From Syngnathus acus (Eukaryota; Chordata; Actinopteri; Syngnathiformes; Syngnathidae): a stretch of DNA of 64,000 nucleotides. The notes under the pieces were generated by a model. That model saw only the letters and a list, made by a program, of their open reading frames with translations, did not search any database and was not told where the DNA came from. How positions within the stretch are numbered: position 1 is the first letter of the stretch; each line of letters opens with the position of its first letter. The stretch covers positions 11,479,342 through 11,543,341 of the forward strand of contig NC_051090.1 of NCBI RefSeq assembly GCF_901709675.1, given 5' to 3'. Positions 9,554 through 30,134 of the stretch are shown here, piece by piece. A program made the translations under genes and the position numbers.

Positions 9554-12390
9554 TCATCTGTTGTAAGGATGCATGGAGGCTGAAGCTGACTTGATGTTAG
9601 TCTTGATGCCCGGCATCTTGCCTGATAAGAAACGAGAGGTAACCTTTCCAATTGAAGCTCGCGTGACGGCCGCTCATTTGGCCAGTCATTAGAAAGCCTG
9701 AGTCCCGCTCGGAAGCCGAGCCCCGTCTGTCTCATCGTCTCATATGAAAACCCGGTTTGCACCAGACTGGAAGCGAGGTCACTTACCCGGCTGGCCTTGC
9801 TGCTGTGGGGGTGCTCCCAGCTGGCTGGCACTCCCGATAGTGACCTGCTGCAAGTTGGGAGGACCGCCCGACATCATGACACCAGGCGGGCCCGCAGCCG
9901 CCACGCCGCCGGGGGGTCGGCACTTGGACAAACCCTTGCCAAAGGCCACTGCCCCCACCAGTGCGCTGGTGTCGGCCGGGTTGAACCAACATTTGTTCTG
10001 GCGGAGCGCTGAAGGACAAAAACGCCCGCGTCACAAAATGCCGAAAGCCTTGTTTTGCCGGCCATGCCACCTTCCTTCCTCGCACCCTCCCTCTTTCCTT
10101 TCCTTCCTACTTGCTACCTTTCATCCCACTGTGTTGCTGCTGGCATCAGAGTGCAAAAATTTGCAGCACCCATGCTTGCCATTCCTTCCCTGCTTCCTTC
10201 TCTTTCCACCCCTCCACTCTCCTGTTGTCATTCCCTTTCATCCTCCCCTCCTTGCATCTTCCACTTTGATCCTCCTACCCTTGCTCCCTTCCTTGCTTCC
10301 CTCTTTCCATCGTTCTATCCTTCCCTCCTTACATTTCTTTCTTCTTCCCTCCCTCCTTGCCCTCCGTGCATCCACCTTCTTTTCTGCCCAGATGCGTTGG
10401 ATGACCTACTGACGAGGCGGTAGCCGAATGGCGGGAATTGCTTTGTGAGGAAAAAGATAGGTTGCCGACAATAAGACTCACCGGCGCTTTCTGCTTCCCG
10501 CTCATCTCTCGGGTTGCTGAGCTTCTCCAGCAGGTTGGAACACAACTTGTTTAAAGTCTGGATTTGTTTCTGCGGGGCAAAGAAGTGGGAAGGTAAGGGA
10601 GGAGAGAAAGAAGGAGGGAAGGATGAGGAAAAAGGAGAAGGAAGTCGTGCGTGCATATGCATGCATGTGTGCGCCACCTGCGCCACTTCGGGCCCGACAC
10701 GTGCCGCCTCCACGCTGAGCTGCTTCTCCTGCTCCTCCACTTCAGGGTCGGGTTTAGTACGCAGATAGTCGGGGACGATCTCGTGGCTGAAGACGGGCAC
10801 GCGGTGCTCTGTCACTTTCTGAAGGAGGAAGGGAGAGAAGAAACCAGCGGGCTAAGAAAAGTTGGTGCTGGCTGGCGTCTACCCCCGGAGGGCGGGGCCT
10901 CTCACCGCCAAGTCGTCGTCGCGGTCTTGAGAGAGCAGCAGCGGGATAATGAGCTGGTTGCGGAAAGACGGCGTCTTCTCGTTCTTTAGCAGCTTGTTGA
11001 TGGTGTTCAGCTGGCCCGACAGCAGAGCAAAGTTGTCCAGCACTGATGGCCTTACGAGCACGCACGCACACACACGCGCGCACACGGACACACACGCGGA
11101 CACACACACGCGGACACACACACACACACACACACACACGGGCTTGTTCAACGCTAACGCAGCCCGGAAAATGACAGACGGGCAAACAAAACAAGCAGCT
11201 GGGGTTCTGGCTTTTGTGGGCCACACTTGACCACAGGCTGGGACATGGCCGTAGCCTCGCTGCTCCATTTGCTTTCTAACTGGATTGGAGCACCCGCACG
11301 TCTGAACTCCAATTTGAGCTGAGGACAAAAGTGGCCTTCTCACCAGGTGAGTCGCTCATACTCATTCTCCAGCTTGAAGATGAAAGAGTGCAGGGCGTTT
11401 TTTACATGCGCCACCTGCGTGATGAGCGACTCCAGCGACGCTTCCAGCTGCTTCTCTTCACGCTGCTGCAACAGAAGTGCACGGACAGTCCATCAGAGAT
11501 TGGACATCAAGGCACAGTTCCACTGACCGTTATTTAAAAAAGATCATCATTGGTATCATTGGGTCTTTATTTTGTCACCTAAAGAATGAATTGGTTTAAA
11601 AACACATTTATCTATCACTTTCATCAAAAGCAGGAGATTATTTCAAACTTCCAGTGCTGAAAATGCACCAACCTAAAATTGATGATTCGGTTCTTGGTCC
11701 ATCGGAAATTTGGCATAAACGTTGACCGCTGTTTTCCAAAGTCAAACTCCTTTCCTGGGGGCAGCATTCCTACATGTTTTCCAAGTTCCCTTCGTTAAAC
11801 ACCTGATTCAATTAATCAGGCTCCTGCAGAACGTGAGGATGAACTGGTCATTATAATCAGGTGTGTTTAACGAGGGAAACTTGGAAAACATGTAGGAATG
11901 CGGCCCCCGAGGAAGGGAGTTTGACACTCCTGACTGAGCTAGTGCCTTGATTTTCTACTCCCGTGGTAAGCCACGGAAATGGGACAATATCGGTTGAAGG
12001 CTTAAATTGCAGGCTTTTGACCATTTCAGTTCAACGAGATCTCGGAGCCGATTCAGATGATCAAATTCGTTCTTCCATTTATTTGATCATCCATGCTACA
12101 GTCACGCTGACAAAAACATGAACGTTTTTTTCCCCCAACACTTCGTCAAGCTACGCTTCTTCATGTAGGCCCTCGCGGTGGTACTTGGAAAGTTATTTAT
12201 GTACGTATTTTTTTGTGCTACTTTTTTCTTGTCTTTGCAACGATGCCTTAGCTTTAGCGGCTAATGCTAACACCGCAAAACGACTGGTCGCAAAGCGTAC
12301 AGAGAAAATGCCGAACGCGCAAAACTGAGCCAGGCTAACAGCTTGAAAAGTTGAACAATTTGCTTCCAGTCAGCGTCCACCCACCTGCAT
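9554..12390 (-). CDS. med8: Mediator of RNA polymerase II transcription subunit 8
   Basis: A nuclear head-module subunit of Mediator, mostly helical. Seven coding segments join in frame: 12390-12385 (ATG CAG only), 11462-11344, 11050-10906, 10818-10678, 10569-10482, 10008-9787 and 9621-9554. The total is 789 nt, or 262 aa, against 268 in human. Recognisable blocks are [62 protein letters not shown] and the tail GKMPGIKTN through MHPY. The six-base first coding exon is supported by a perfect GTGGGT donor after ATGCAG and by the family start MQREEK. It is the least certain part. Introns hold a long pyrimidine tract, a CA repeat and a hAT MITE. Confidence 0.93.
10060..10395 (+). repeat. Long polypyrimidine tract (CCTT/CCCT-rich)
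   Basis: About 330 bp of mostly C and T on the plus strand, built from degenerate cctt, ccctt and ctccc words, lies inside a med8 intron. Because med8 is on the minus strand, its pre-mRNA is purine-rich here. A purine-rich stretch on the plus strand follows at 10580-10650. Open frames through this tract are low-complexity artefacts. Confidence 0.75.
11051..11141. repeat. CA/CG dinucleotide-rich microsatellite
   Basis: Imperfect (CA)n with CG and GGA interruptions, ending in a pure (CA) run at about 11117-11139. It directly abuts the acceptor of a med8 exon (exon start 11050), so on the sense strand the region before the splice site is GT-rich instead of a normal pyrimidine tract. Confidence 0.85.
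11738..11932. mobile_element. Decayed hAT-type MITE, relative of 2091-2291
   Basis: It shares the long arms 'gcattcctacatgttttcca' and 'ttggaaaacatgtaggaatg' with the element at 2091. The right end 'gtttgacactcctg' is present. The first bases of the left end are lost, and I see no target duplication. It lies in the first intron of med8. Confidence 0.75.
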
Positions 12391-12534
12391 CGTAAAGCGT
12401 CAAGCTAGCAGCCCGGTCAGCACTCGTCAGCAACCACGGAACGTTGCTGCCCGCTGCACACAACCATTTCCGGTCGAGACCTTTCGATAGAAAATAATTT
12501 TTGGAGAGTGAAATGAGCCTCTTTTTTTTTTTTC

Positions 12535-12622
12535 CGGTCACACACATTCTCACAATCGTATGCGTATGCGGGGATCGAACTCACGGTGTCGGCACACAAG
12601 ACAGGCAAGTGTACCCCTACAG
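12535..12622 (-). mobile_element. tRNA-derived SINE head, minus strand
   Basis: Read on the minus strand, an A-box-like 'taggggtacacttgcc' is followed by a B box 'gagttcgatcccc' (plus 12570-12582). It sits upstream of the med8 start. It does not make a convincing tRNA cloverleaf. Confidence 0.5.
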
Positions 12623-12624
12623 CA

Positions 12625-12935
12625 CATGTGTCAAACCCAAAACCCAAGGACCGGGGGCCAGATGCGGCCCACCACATTTTATGTGGCCTGCAAAGAAATT
12701 GTGCATCAAATTCATGTGTCATTACTAAAATTGCAAATTGTCTTCACTTTTAAAATTCATCTTTTTAAAACATTTGAACATGTTTTACTAGTCTGATTTG
12801 AAAATGAGATATTTGTCAGTTTGTTTTGTAGCTTACACGATGTGTATTTATAATATGAGGCGTTCATACATTTATTTGGGTTGACAGACATAATGGCCCT
12901 CCGAAGGAAACTATGACTACAATGCGGCCCGCGAC
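12625..12935. mobile_element. hAT Charlie-like non-autonomous remnant
   Basis: 'cacatgtgtcaaaccc' with 'gggggccagatgcggcccac' at the left and 'aatgcggcccgcgacagaaatga' at the right are typical subterminal words of Charlie-like hAT elements. Exact ends and target duplication are not recoverable. Confidence 0.5.
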
Positions 12936-13170
12936 AGAAATGACCCACAAGTCTCCTCTTATCCAACCGTGTACATATGAATACGTACAACTACAAACCA
13001 GGCCCTCAACCTACCAATAGATAATTTTTGGTTTAGCCTTTTCCAAATAAAGGCTTTTCTATTGAAATGGGACATGCTTCATGGATGTCAGCAATTCAAA
13101 AAGAACTATGGCACCTAATATTTTTTCTGGTGGAGGGCAACCAGAAAACAGGACAAAATGTGGTGGCAAT

Positions 13171-13176
13171 TTTATT
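13171..13176 (-). other. aldh9a1: aldh9a1 polyadenylation signal (AATAAA)
   Basis: A canonical AATAAA on the minus strand only 27 nt after the aldh9a1 stop codon predicts an unusually short 3' UTR of about 45-60 nt. Confidence 0.65.
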
Positions 13177-13202
13177 TCAAGGATTGAAAAAAGTGAGGGC
13201 TT

Positions 13203-23027
<9,825 letters not shown>

Positions 23028-23384
23028 ACTTTGAGTCTGAGTCCAGTTAGGTAAGAATTAACTTGCAGCAACACTGTCGCTGCGACAGGCCGTTCGATAG
23101 CTGGAGAGAGGCAAAAGTCCAGCCCCGGGGGCATTAAATAGTGGCCGCGCCCCCTCGCGTAATACATCCCTCCATTGTCGTCATTAACAGGATCGCTTTA
23201 CTGCAAGAGGTGTTTGCCTACTTATCTTTTCTATCCATATCTACTTTTTAGTCGCATTTTTAAATTCCGAAGTTCATTCGTAAATTTGCTGTTGTGAAAA
23301 GATAGACAATGAAAATAGACATCGTTCCTTTTAATGAGCCCATTTTGACTTCAAATCTGGTGATGGAAGGAGCCAAACTGCTTT

Positions 23385-23600
23385 ATCTTCACGCTGAACT
23401 GGTCGCCAGGCGATCGCAGGGCACGTCTAGCCCAACAACTATTCACAGTCACAATCAAAACACGGACAATTTGGGGCGGTCCGTCGGCCTACTGTGCATG
23501 GCTTTGGAATGGAGGAGGACATCGGAGAACCTGGAGGAAACCCATGCCGGCACGGGGAGAACATGCAAACGCCACACAGTAAGACAGGCTCCAACAATGA
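23385..23600. repeat. Dispersed fish repeat ('ggggagaacatgcaaac' family)
   Basis: It contains 'caatttggggcggtcc', 'tggaatggagga' and 'acggggagaacatgcaaac', the same ordered words as 59660-59790. It is a common vertebrate dispersed repeat whose class I do not assign. It lies between the aldh9a1 start and the 3' end of tmco1. Confidence 0.5.
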
Positions 23601-23629
23601 CAACAGTAGATAAAAAGGAGCTGTAAAAC

Positions 23630-23635
23630 TTTATT
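23630..23635 (-). other. tmco1: tmco1 polyadenylation signal (AATAAA)
   Basis: A canonical AATAAA on the minus strand lies 83 nt past the tmco1 stop codon and gives a 3' UTR of about 100 nt. Confidence 0.6.
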
Positions 23636-23717
23636 GACAGCTAACAAAGGGTAACTCCAAATGGCAGATGAAAAGCCTCATCATTTGCAGCGCTTAGTCT
23701 TTTTCCTGTGGTGACCT

Positions 23718-25299
23718 TTAGGAGAACTTGGCAGCTTGGGGCGGGGGCCCCAGGAAGCCCCCCGCCTGCTTGGTGGCTGCCCTGGAGGGAGCCAGGCCTA
23801 ACATCTTCTGGATGTTCTGAGCAAGAGAACACAAGCACAGCATCAGATCCCACTCAATATTATTGCAGTTAACGAATTTGAAATGGGGGGGGGGGGGGAT
23901 AATTCACAACAAAAATGTGCTCTGAACATTAAAATTTACCACAGTGATAAAACAGGACTAATCTGACAAAAATCGCACGCACTTTCGCAGAGCTGCAACC
24001 TCCCTCGACAAGAATGGTACGCGTCTTGAGTTTGCTCACTTCCTTTAATTCTTCCGCTCCAAACGGCAGCACAATTTTTAGCGGGCTGTCTGCGGAAGGC
24101 GGTGTGAGCCTCATGTGACAGCATTACCTGGCGAATGGACATGGTGCAGAGGATATAGAGGAAGATGAAGGAGCAGTCAGTGTAGTCCTCGCCCAGCAGG
24201 TTGCGATGCGACAGGCCCTGGATGTACGACAGTGGCACGAAGGGCAGCTTGGCCACCACGCGCCCATCAAAACTGCCGCAAAACAAACGAAGAGCGGCTG
24301 TTCGCCTTGCGTCTTTTCCTTTGCGCATATGTGGAGAGTGTCAACGGCTGCGGACGCTTACATAGAGTTGAACATGCCCATCAAAGCGGTGAAGCAGAAG
24401 CCAACAGCAAACATGGATTTCATGCGCACCTGCAAACAGACGGCAAAATGTCAAGGTGGCAACCGCGCTTGCGTTGGGCCAATCGTGAAACAAGTCTGAC
24501 CATGGACAAGTCTCTGTTATTGTTCTTGAGCTTCTCCTCTTGTCTTTCTGCAAAACATCAACGCATGACCTCCACCTCTTCATCCACGTAAGACTGCCGT
24601 TAAAATAAAAGCAACCCCCCAATAATCTTACCAATCTTCTTCTTCTGCTGACGTCCCGCCGACTCTGTGATGGTTTCCTTTTTCTTCTCCACTAAGGGAA
24701 AAACACAGCGATGATGAGAATTCGTGGGAGAATCATCGCTGTGCCGTCCAAAAAAAAAAAAGAGCACAAAGCGGCACGGTCTTTGCCTGTAGAGCGTACG
24801 TTGCTTGCTTTGTTTTTCCACCTCCGCCTTGAGCCGCTTGTACTTGTCCGTGCGGTAGACCAGCACCCACGTGATTCCTGTCCGATCACAACGCGGCGTC
24901 TTAGCACTTTGCATTGTTCAAAAGCGTCTTGTAGATAGAACGAGTGAGGCATTTCTGATGAGTCGATTACTCGAAGGACTGTGTGTGTGTTGAATGTTTT
25001 TTAATCAGATTCCCGGGATTAGCAGTTTGCACTGAATGCTAAACCCCGTTGGTTGCCGCAACACTTCAACTAGTTTCTGACAGGAAAAACAATCCTCACC
25101 TCTCCACTTAGACGACATCAATTGTGTTGTGTTGCAGACTTGCAGTACCGTTTTCAATAAGTTTAAAGGCGTAGTATTTTTTGCGAATAACCTTTTCTGC
25201 ATTTGTTGCTACTAGCGTGGTTGGCTCACCTTCGGCTAGCAGCGCCGTGCACACGGAAATAAAGACGATCAGGATGGTGTCCGCGAACATCGTACTCAT
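23718..25299 (-). CDS. tmco1: Transmembrane and coiled-coil domain protein 1 (ER calcium load-activated channel)
   Basis: An ER membrane protein that releases calcium on store overload and is part of the translocon-associated machinery. Seven exons join in frame: 25299-25230, 24877-24800, 24691-24632, 24547-24501, 24429-24362, 24272-24128 and 23816-23718. The total is 567 nt, or 188 aa, equal to the human protein and nearly identical to it. In order: an N-terminal membrane segment (MSTMFADTILIVFISVCTAL), a coiled coil through KAEVEKQSKQLEKKKETITE and RQEEKLKNNNRDL, a second membrane segment around FAVGFCFTALMGMFNSIFDG, the conserved LSYIQGLSHRNLLGEDYTDC, and a Pro-rich tail ending KFS. No defects. 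Its start is 220 bp from an ETS-like CCCGGAAGT box (minus strand, near 25420). Confidence 0.97.
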
Positions 25300-25821
25300 T
25301 TTTACTTCTCCAAATATTAATGATCACAAATGCAAAACGTCGCTACGGGGATTGACAGCAGGCAGGCATTCAAGACTTCCGCGTCATTGAAGTCAAGCGC
25401 GGTGACGAGCTCACGCTGATGGTCAACTACTTCCGGGTGACGACGCACCGCTGGTCAACTACTTTTGGCCCCACTAGTGGTCCGTAGCGGTATTGCAGGT
25501 GGTCCGCGAAATTGGAAATGGAAAATTGTAACATTTTTAAAAATAAAATTGATTATTTAGACTGGATTTATTTTTCAGCTAATTTTGTAAATCATTTAAC
25601 CATCCAATTTATACCTATGATGAAAATTACAGGCATTTCTCATCTTGTAAGTGGGAGAACTTGCTCAATTGGTCGCCGACTAAATACTTATTTGCCCGTG
25701 TGCGACAGAGCGCGCGCGAGAGTTTAGCCCTTCACCTCTCAAAAACGAGATCTATATTGTGTGGTCATCTATATTAATACACTGAAGTACTATTCTCAGA
25801 ATTGCACTATATACTACATAT

Positions 25822-26826
25822 CAGAGATGGGACCTAGTCACACGTGCAAGTCTCAAGTGAGTCTCAAGTCTTAACCTTCAAGTCTCAAGTAAATCCCAAG
25901 TCATTTTTTTCTTGGGCAAGTCAAGTCAAGCCAAGTCCTTAAATAGGTCAAGTCAAGTCCAACTCAAGTCACCTTATTATTGCAATTTTACCCGCAGAAC
26001 CTGATCTTAGTAACGTGAAAAGACAAGATATAAGTAACTTTAAGTAACCATCATTGTCCAATGTGTCTAACCTGTTTAAAAAATATGACAATAATTTGGA
26101 TTTGCACTGTAATTACTGATATTCAGTAAAATACACCATGGAATCAAACAAAAAATAAATTACCTCATACAATGATTGACAGCTCAATCTAAACAAATGA
26201 ACGTCTGCCGACAGTGTCTGACACATTTGAGTTGCAAATATGAAAAAATAATCTGAAAAAAATCTGAAAGAAGAAACACATTAAAGAGCATTAGAAACAT
26301 TTTATGTTTCATCTGTAACATCTGGAGACACCAGAGCTCTATAAACTTCAAACGGACAAAGTCGTCTGGCTGTCTGAAATGTTTCTGTTGCATATCTTGC
26401 ACTGTGCTGTCCGTCTTTTGCCGTCATAAAGGTAATTACGATAGCCGAAGGTACCGCTCCCGCTGACATGTTTGTGCATGTCTGATATAAAGGGGCATGA
26501 TTCTACAATAAACACGTTAGGTAGGTAGAGAGGGCACGACTGATTGATTGACAGGGTAGCGATCCAATCATGACAACGCCATTCTCAGCCTGCGCTCCTA
26601 CCGTGTTATCGATATTACTTTTTTAAATGTATTATTAATTTTATATTCAAACTGAAAACAAACGAAATAACACGGAAGTCATTCAAGTCATCGTGTCTCA
26701 AGTCAAGTCCAGAGTCTTTAACTTCCAAGTCCAGTCTCAAGTTCTTTTATTTTTGTCAAGTCAAGTCACAAGTCATCAAAACAGCGACTCGAGTCCAAGT
26801 CACAGTGACTCGAGTCCTCATCTCTG
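25822..26826. mobile_element. Non-autonomous hAT element with CAAGTC repeats, 1005 bp
   Basis: The ends CAGAGATGGGACC and 'gagtcctcatctctg' are flanked by a perfect 8-bp duplication CTACATAT (25814-25821 and 26827-26834). Both subterminal regions are dense in 'caagtctcaagt' direct repeats, as in transposase-binding arrays. There is no coding relic of note. It lies between tmco1 and aatf. Confidence 0.92.
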
Positions 26827-27234
26827 CTACATATTAGCACTACATAATGTAGTTCAATGTACTGTGGCAGATATTGAGAGCAGGCGTCTCTGCCAGCAGG
26901 TATGCAGTTGGGGCCGGTTTTATACCTGTGCTCTTTGTTCCCTAAGATTGTCTTTACTCACACGCTATAGAAACTTAGACATTAGATAGCACTGAAGTTT
27001 AGATGGGAATTTTGACAAATTGTGGCAAAGGATGTTCCACTGAGACACCAGCAAATTTCTACAATATAACAGTTGTTCATAACATAGTAGAGTGTATGGA
27101 ACAGAGTTTGGTACTCAATGGATGGCATTGTACAGCACACAATAGTGACCCTTTGCGGTCCACAGTATAAATGTGTCAAAAGGTTGAAGGTCAAGGACTG
27201 CACTAACAAATCGAGGCGTCGATTGGCATTCATG

Positions 27235-30094
27235 TCACTGGGTGGTGACGTCACAGATGGCCGGTGACAACACGGGTGGGCGGAGTCCAAAGAGCCCCTG
27301 GTAGAGTTCGGTGCGGGCGTCGTGTGCCAGGGTGTCCTGTCCGTACAGGACGGGCGCCATGAAGTTGAGCAGCTTGGTATGCACGACAAACCTGACCTTA
27401 CGTCCTTTGCTGGCCTTGGTGTCCACCACCTTTTTGATCTTGCTGCGCAACTTCTGGATCTGCAGCCACTGGCGCCCCGCTGCCACCTGCGGGTTGGCGT
27501 CGGAGCCGCCCGTCTTGCGCTCGATGAGCTCACGCAGCAGCTGGTGATAAAAGTCGTCGTCGTCAAAGATGTCCTCGTCAACATCGTGTGAGTTTCCTCC
27601 GGCAGGCGCTGTGGAGTAACAACCCGCAACACATTATCATCCATAGTTGACATGTTGTTTCAAAGTAAGACTAGGTTGTCCAAAAACAACCAATCAGGGT
27701 TTAGCGTGTTTGTGACACAAAATCATGAAAGACTTGGCTAAATACATCAATTCTCACTTGAACATAACACAGGGATGAGAATGGCAAATGTGAAACAACG
27801 GCACGCACGCACGCACGCACTCACTTTCAGTGCAGCAAACTCACTCAGTTCAGTGAGGATCTTTGAATGATCCAATGTTGTCCTAAATGACTGATGATGA
27901 TAAATAGAATGCACCTGTGTGTAATCAAGTCTCCGTATAAATGCACCTGCTCTTTGATAGTCTCAGGGTTCTGTTTAAAGCACAGAGAGAACCATGAAGA
28001 CAAAGGAACACACCAGGCAGGTCCGAGATACTGTTGTGGAGAAGTTTAAAGCCGGATTTGGATACAAAAAGATTTCCCAAGCTTTAAACATCTCAAGGAG
28101 CACTGTGCAAGCAATTATATTGAAATGGAAGGAGTATCAGACCACTGCAAATCTACCAAGACCCGGCCGTCCCTCCAAACTTTCATCTCAAACAAGGAGA
28201 AGACTGTTCAGAGATGCAGCCAAGAGGCCCATGATCACTCCGGATGAACTGCAGATAACTACAGCTGAGGTGGGAGAGTCTGTCCATAGGACAACAATCA
28301 GTTGTGCACTGCACAAATCTGGCCTTTATGGAAGAGTGGCAAGAAGAAAGCCATTTCTCAAAGATATCCATAAAAAGTCTCGTTTAAAGTTTGCCACAAG
28401 CCACCTGGGAGACACACCAAACATGTGGAAGAAGGTGCTCTGGTCAGATGAAACCAAAATCGAACTTTTTGGCCACAATGCAAAACGATATGTTTGGCGT
28501 AAAAGCAACACAGCTCATCACCCTGAACACACCATCCCCACTGACAAACATGGTGGTGGCAGCATCATGGCTTGGGCCTGCTTTTCTTCAGCAGGGACAG
28601 GGAAGATGGCTAAAATTGATGGGAAGATGGATGGAGCCAAATACAGGACCATTCTGGAAGAAAACCTGTTGGAGTCTGCAAAAGACCTGAGACTGGGACG
28701 GAGATTTATCTTCCAACAGGACAATGATCCAAAACATAAAGCCAAATCTACAATGGAATGGTTCACAAATAGACGTATCCAGGTGTTAGAATGGCCAAGT
28801 CAACGTCCAGACCTGAATCCAATCGAGAATCTGTGGAAAGAGCTGAAGACTGCTGTTCACAAACGCTCTCCATCCAACCTCACTGAGCTCGAGCTGTTTT
28901 GCAAGGAAGAATGGGCAAGAATTCCAGTCTCTCGATGTGCAAAACTGATAGAGACATACCCCAAGCGACTTGCAGCTGTAATTGCAGCAAAAGGTGGCGC
29001 TACAAAGTATTAGCGCAAGGGGGCCGAATAATATTGCACGCCCCACTTTTCAGTTTTTTATTTGTTAAAAAAGTTTAAATTATCCAATAAATTTCGTTCC
29101 ACTTCACGATTGTGTCCCACTTGTTGATTCTTGACAAAAGATTTAAATTTTATATCTTTGTTTGAAGCCTGAAATGTGGCGAAATGTTGAAAGGTTCAAG
29201 GGGGCCGAATACTTTCGCAAGGCACTGTATATATACATCATTGAAGATATATATCATTGAAGATTTATTCTTTAACGATATGACAATAGCCTAACATTAG
29301 CTTACCCACATCCTTGTTAAAAAAAAAAACACGCGCCTTTGTGTTTTTTTGTTTCGATGTGCTCCTTAATTTTCCTAGCACCGCAACCTCCATAGCTGAT
29401 CATATCTTGACAGAGAATACACAAAACCTTCCCCAGGACATTTACTTTACGGATATGCTCCGTCAGGCATGGGGTTACGGACTGTGTTCCGAGTTGTAAG
29501 ATGGCGCTGCTCTCGAGCCATGTCCATCTGAAGCAGTTCTTGATCCCGTTCTATTTCCCTGGCATGATCCTTGTCTTTTTTCTCCAAAACTTTAGCCATG
29601 CTGGCGTAAACCTTTGCTGAGTAGGCCCTAGATCTAGCTAACTAAATAACTCGTCCACAAGTGATGAAAACCTAATCGCAAATTCACATTGTGGCGGTGT
29701 TAAAACACTTAGTTCTCCGCGTAAGTTAACAAGTTGAAATGTGACGAAAGTAGTGCCAAAATGCTGCCGAAAATAAGGCGGATGTCGCATCACTGCTGCC
29801 AGTGAGTTAGGTTTACAGAGGCAAGCCGATTTCCGTACTCACAGCTTAACTAACTTTGCCTTGAGATGCGAATGCCCGCGAGTCGCCGAGGCTAACGTTG
29901 CCCGCTCCCCCCATATATAAAAGAAATTCTCAAGAGATTTACACGATTCACGAAAATGATACTTTCAACGGAAAAAAATACGGAAATCCGCGGAAAATTC
30001 TCATCCCTGATAACATTAGTTTGTTGATTTGTTGACTTTGATTGGTTGACTTTTTCTTGGTATGTTTGTCTCGTTTCAATTACGCGGAACAACA

Positions 30095-30134
<40 letters not shown>

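Noticed and set aside
9193-9831. 212-codon minus-strand frame across the med8 3' end
   Set aside because: It runs through the last med8 exon in the wrong frame and the 3' flank; the correct frame gives GKMPGIKTN and ends at 9554.
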